Assembly: GCF_018139145.2 (NCBI RefSeq)
Contig: NC_059483.1
Span: 4,217,001-4,281,000, forward strand
DNA from: Gymnogyps californianus
Taxonomy: Eukaryota > Chordata > Aves > Accipitriformes > Cathartidae
Length of the DNA stretch: 64,000 nucleotides
Reading direction: 5' to 3'
The notes below the pieces were generated by a model. That model did not search any database, was not told the DNA's origin, and saw nothing but the letters and a program-made list of their open reading frames with translations. The first letter of the stretch is position 1. Every line of letters begins with the position of its first letter. Below, piece after piece: positions 62,728 to 64,000 of this stretch. Made by a program: the position numbers and the translations under genes.

Positions 62728-62800
62728 GCATAAACAATACTTACATTTAAGTACATAAGTAATGCCACTGACTCGAATGCATGCTTAAGTACTTGCTGGT
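62728..62800. repeat. Ancient amniote repeat fragment (cttaagtac type)
   Basis: The order AAGTACATAAGTAATGCCAC, TGACTCGAATGCATGCTTAA, GTACTTGCTGG resembles the remembered block 'cccattgacttcaatgggacttaagcacatgcttaagtgctttgctg'. It is a short, decayed, noncoding fragment. Confidence 0.35.
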
Positions 62801-63981
62801 TATTTTTTGGTAATTAATTTATTGCAGAGAGGCAATAGGAACGCTGACTTGCAATATACCGAGAGTAAGTTTGCTGTGGTTCCGAACTATCCTTGTGCAG
62901 AACTGGGATGCAGGTGTATGATGAATGAGAGTTGACAAGATTCTACAATAAATACTTGAAATACCAAAGCAATGACTACTGAAGCATAAAAGAAGTACTC
63001 TACCGGGCCATAATTCAAACCAGCATTCCATTTAGAAATGTAATAAGAGTAATAGAGAAGATTAACTTTCATAGGAAATTACAGTTTGTGTGCATAAGTG
63101 CATGTTTTTATGAAGTTCAGTTTCCTACAGGCTTTATGTTTCTGCATCAAAGTTACCAGAATAATTCTAGATTGCAGCTCCATTCAGTAATGTTAGGGCA
63201 CTCTGTATACAGTGCTCACAAGGACTGCTTCCCACTGGGGACTCAGTTTTTGCAAAGATGTCTGTGTGTTTCAAGCTTAACCATAATACGAGCGCTGTAA
63301 ACTGCCGTGTGTGCTCATATCTTTTATTTGCATGTGAAGGCACCCGCAAGCCTTTGGGACTACACCTGAACAAAGGCCACAGCCTTATACACAGATTTGC
63401 ATACAGGAGGAATGTCCTCCAAAATCTGGTTCTGTATGGAGGACACGGAAGTGATTTAGATACAATTCACTGTTCATCCAATGCCATAAAATATGCTCTG
63501 TCCTCTCTAGCTCCTCATTATATGAGGACTAAGTGGTGCAACCTGCAACCTTCCTACAAATAGCGTGATTCACTGCTGGAAAGAATTGCCTGAGTGGCAA
63601 AAGATGCTTCACTTTCTGAAGCTACACAGACAAGTTCAATGGGTGCTCACCACTAGGATCTATTTCTTTCCTGTTACAGTGCATACAAATGGATATGAGT
63701 TTAAGAGATTTGCCAGCAATCATGGCAGAGACTAAAACGTGTGTCTTCTGAGTCCCTGGACAATACTGCAGCCCTTGTGGTTTCTTCCTTCCTGATGAAA
63801 CCTCACAGCCTAATAACCCTATCTCAAAAAAAACCCCAAAACCCCCTGAAACCAAAACAAAAGCAGTAAAGAAATCACGTTATTCAAATGACGCTTAATC
63901 CAAAATAAAAAAATAAAATGTGATTATGAAGGGAAAAGGAAGAAAACTAAATCATTGTTCTGCTTCTTCCTTCCTCTTCAG

Positions 63982-64000
63982 GAACTTCTGCTCAATGTCT
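63982..64000 (+). other. Candidate start of a coding exon (3' splice site at 63980-63981)
   Basis: A continuous pyrimidine-rich tract, TGCTTCTTCCTTCCTCTTCAG, ends at 63981 in a consensus CAG acceptor. The bases that follow, GAACTTCTGCTCAATGTCT, are open in all three frames; in phase 0 they read ELLLNV. Tract strength and the abrupt switch to non-pyrimidine sequence suit a real exon. The window ends before any domain or donor can be seen, so the gene is unidentified. If real, the preceding DNA is intron of a plus-strand gene continuing to the right. Other equally strong acceptor-like tracts occur in this window without obvious exons (for example at 7043, 31374, 35844 and 52607), so this may be a decoy. 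Confidence 0.3.

Larger units (their letters stand above)
56136..63981. other. Unannotated DNA, possibly intronic
   Basis: A+T-rich sequence with small repeats (57973, 60608) and repeat fragments (62138, 62728). All open frames are about 100 codons or shorter and unrecognised. If the acceptor at 63981 is real, this stretch is the 3' part of an intron. Confidence 0.5.

Noticed and set aside
63831..63846. AAACCCCAAAACCCCC, like ciliate telomere repeats
   Set aside because: Just two units, the wrong repeat for vertebrate telomeres (TTAGGG), in a generally A/C-rich run.
1..64000. Prokaryotic-type systems such as CRISPR arrays, operons, riboswitches or attachment sites
   Set aside because: Avian CR1 LINEs, long noncoding stretches and vertebrate-type microsatellites place the window in a bird genome; no regularly spaced repeats or packed genes are present.

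Overview
The window looks like nuclear DNA from a neognath, probably neoavian, bird. The best evidence is a clean 3' end of a CR1 LINE at 8893-9103 that ends in the bird-type ATTCTATG-like tandem octamer, plus at least two much older CR1/L3-like relics. Base composition is A+T-rich with few CpG-dense patches. I find no ribosome-binding sites, operons, tRNA or rRNA genes, CRISPR arrays or prokaryotic mobile elements. No open reading frame matches a protein I recognise. The longest, 163 codons on the minus strand (49207-48716), is within what chance allows in a moderately GC-rich stretch of this size.

Layout. 1-8890 is unannotated intergenic or intronic DNA holding one old palindromic repeat (about 4230-4330). 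8893-9103 is the youngest-looking transposon, a 5'-truncated CR1. 9104-15720 is unique-looking DNA with a GC-richer patch. 15783-15961 is an open frame behind a very strong splice-acceptor-like tract, followed at once by an ancient CR1/L3 reverse-transcriptase relic (15980-16765). 16790-45960 is mostly unique sequence with microsatellites, a G-quadruplex-capable C-rich tract (26950-26983), a cluster of transcription-factor-like motifs (27424-27536) and scattered remnants of ancient amniote repeats. 45965-46118 resembles a MIR-type SINE on the minus strand. 50636-51896 is bounded by hAT/Charlie-like terminal inverted repeats. 55885-56135 is a second old CR1 tail on the minus strand. The last 19 bases follow a good polypyrimidine-CAG acceptor and may be the start of a coding exon, which would make at least the right part of the window intron of a plus-strand gene lying further to the right.

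There is no set of genes here that work together and I see no undescribed biological system. The observations worth checking are the possible exon boundary at 63981/63982, the hAT-like element, the old LINE and SINE fossils, and a few candidate exons and regulatory clusters. Assignments to repeat families rest on remembered consensus sequences, not on a database search.
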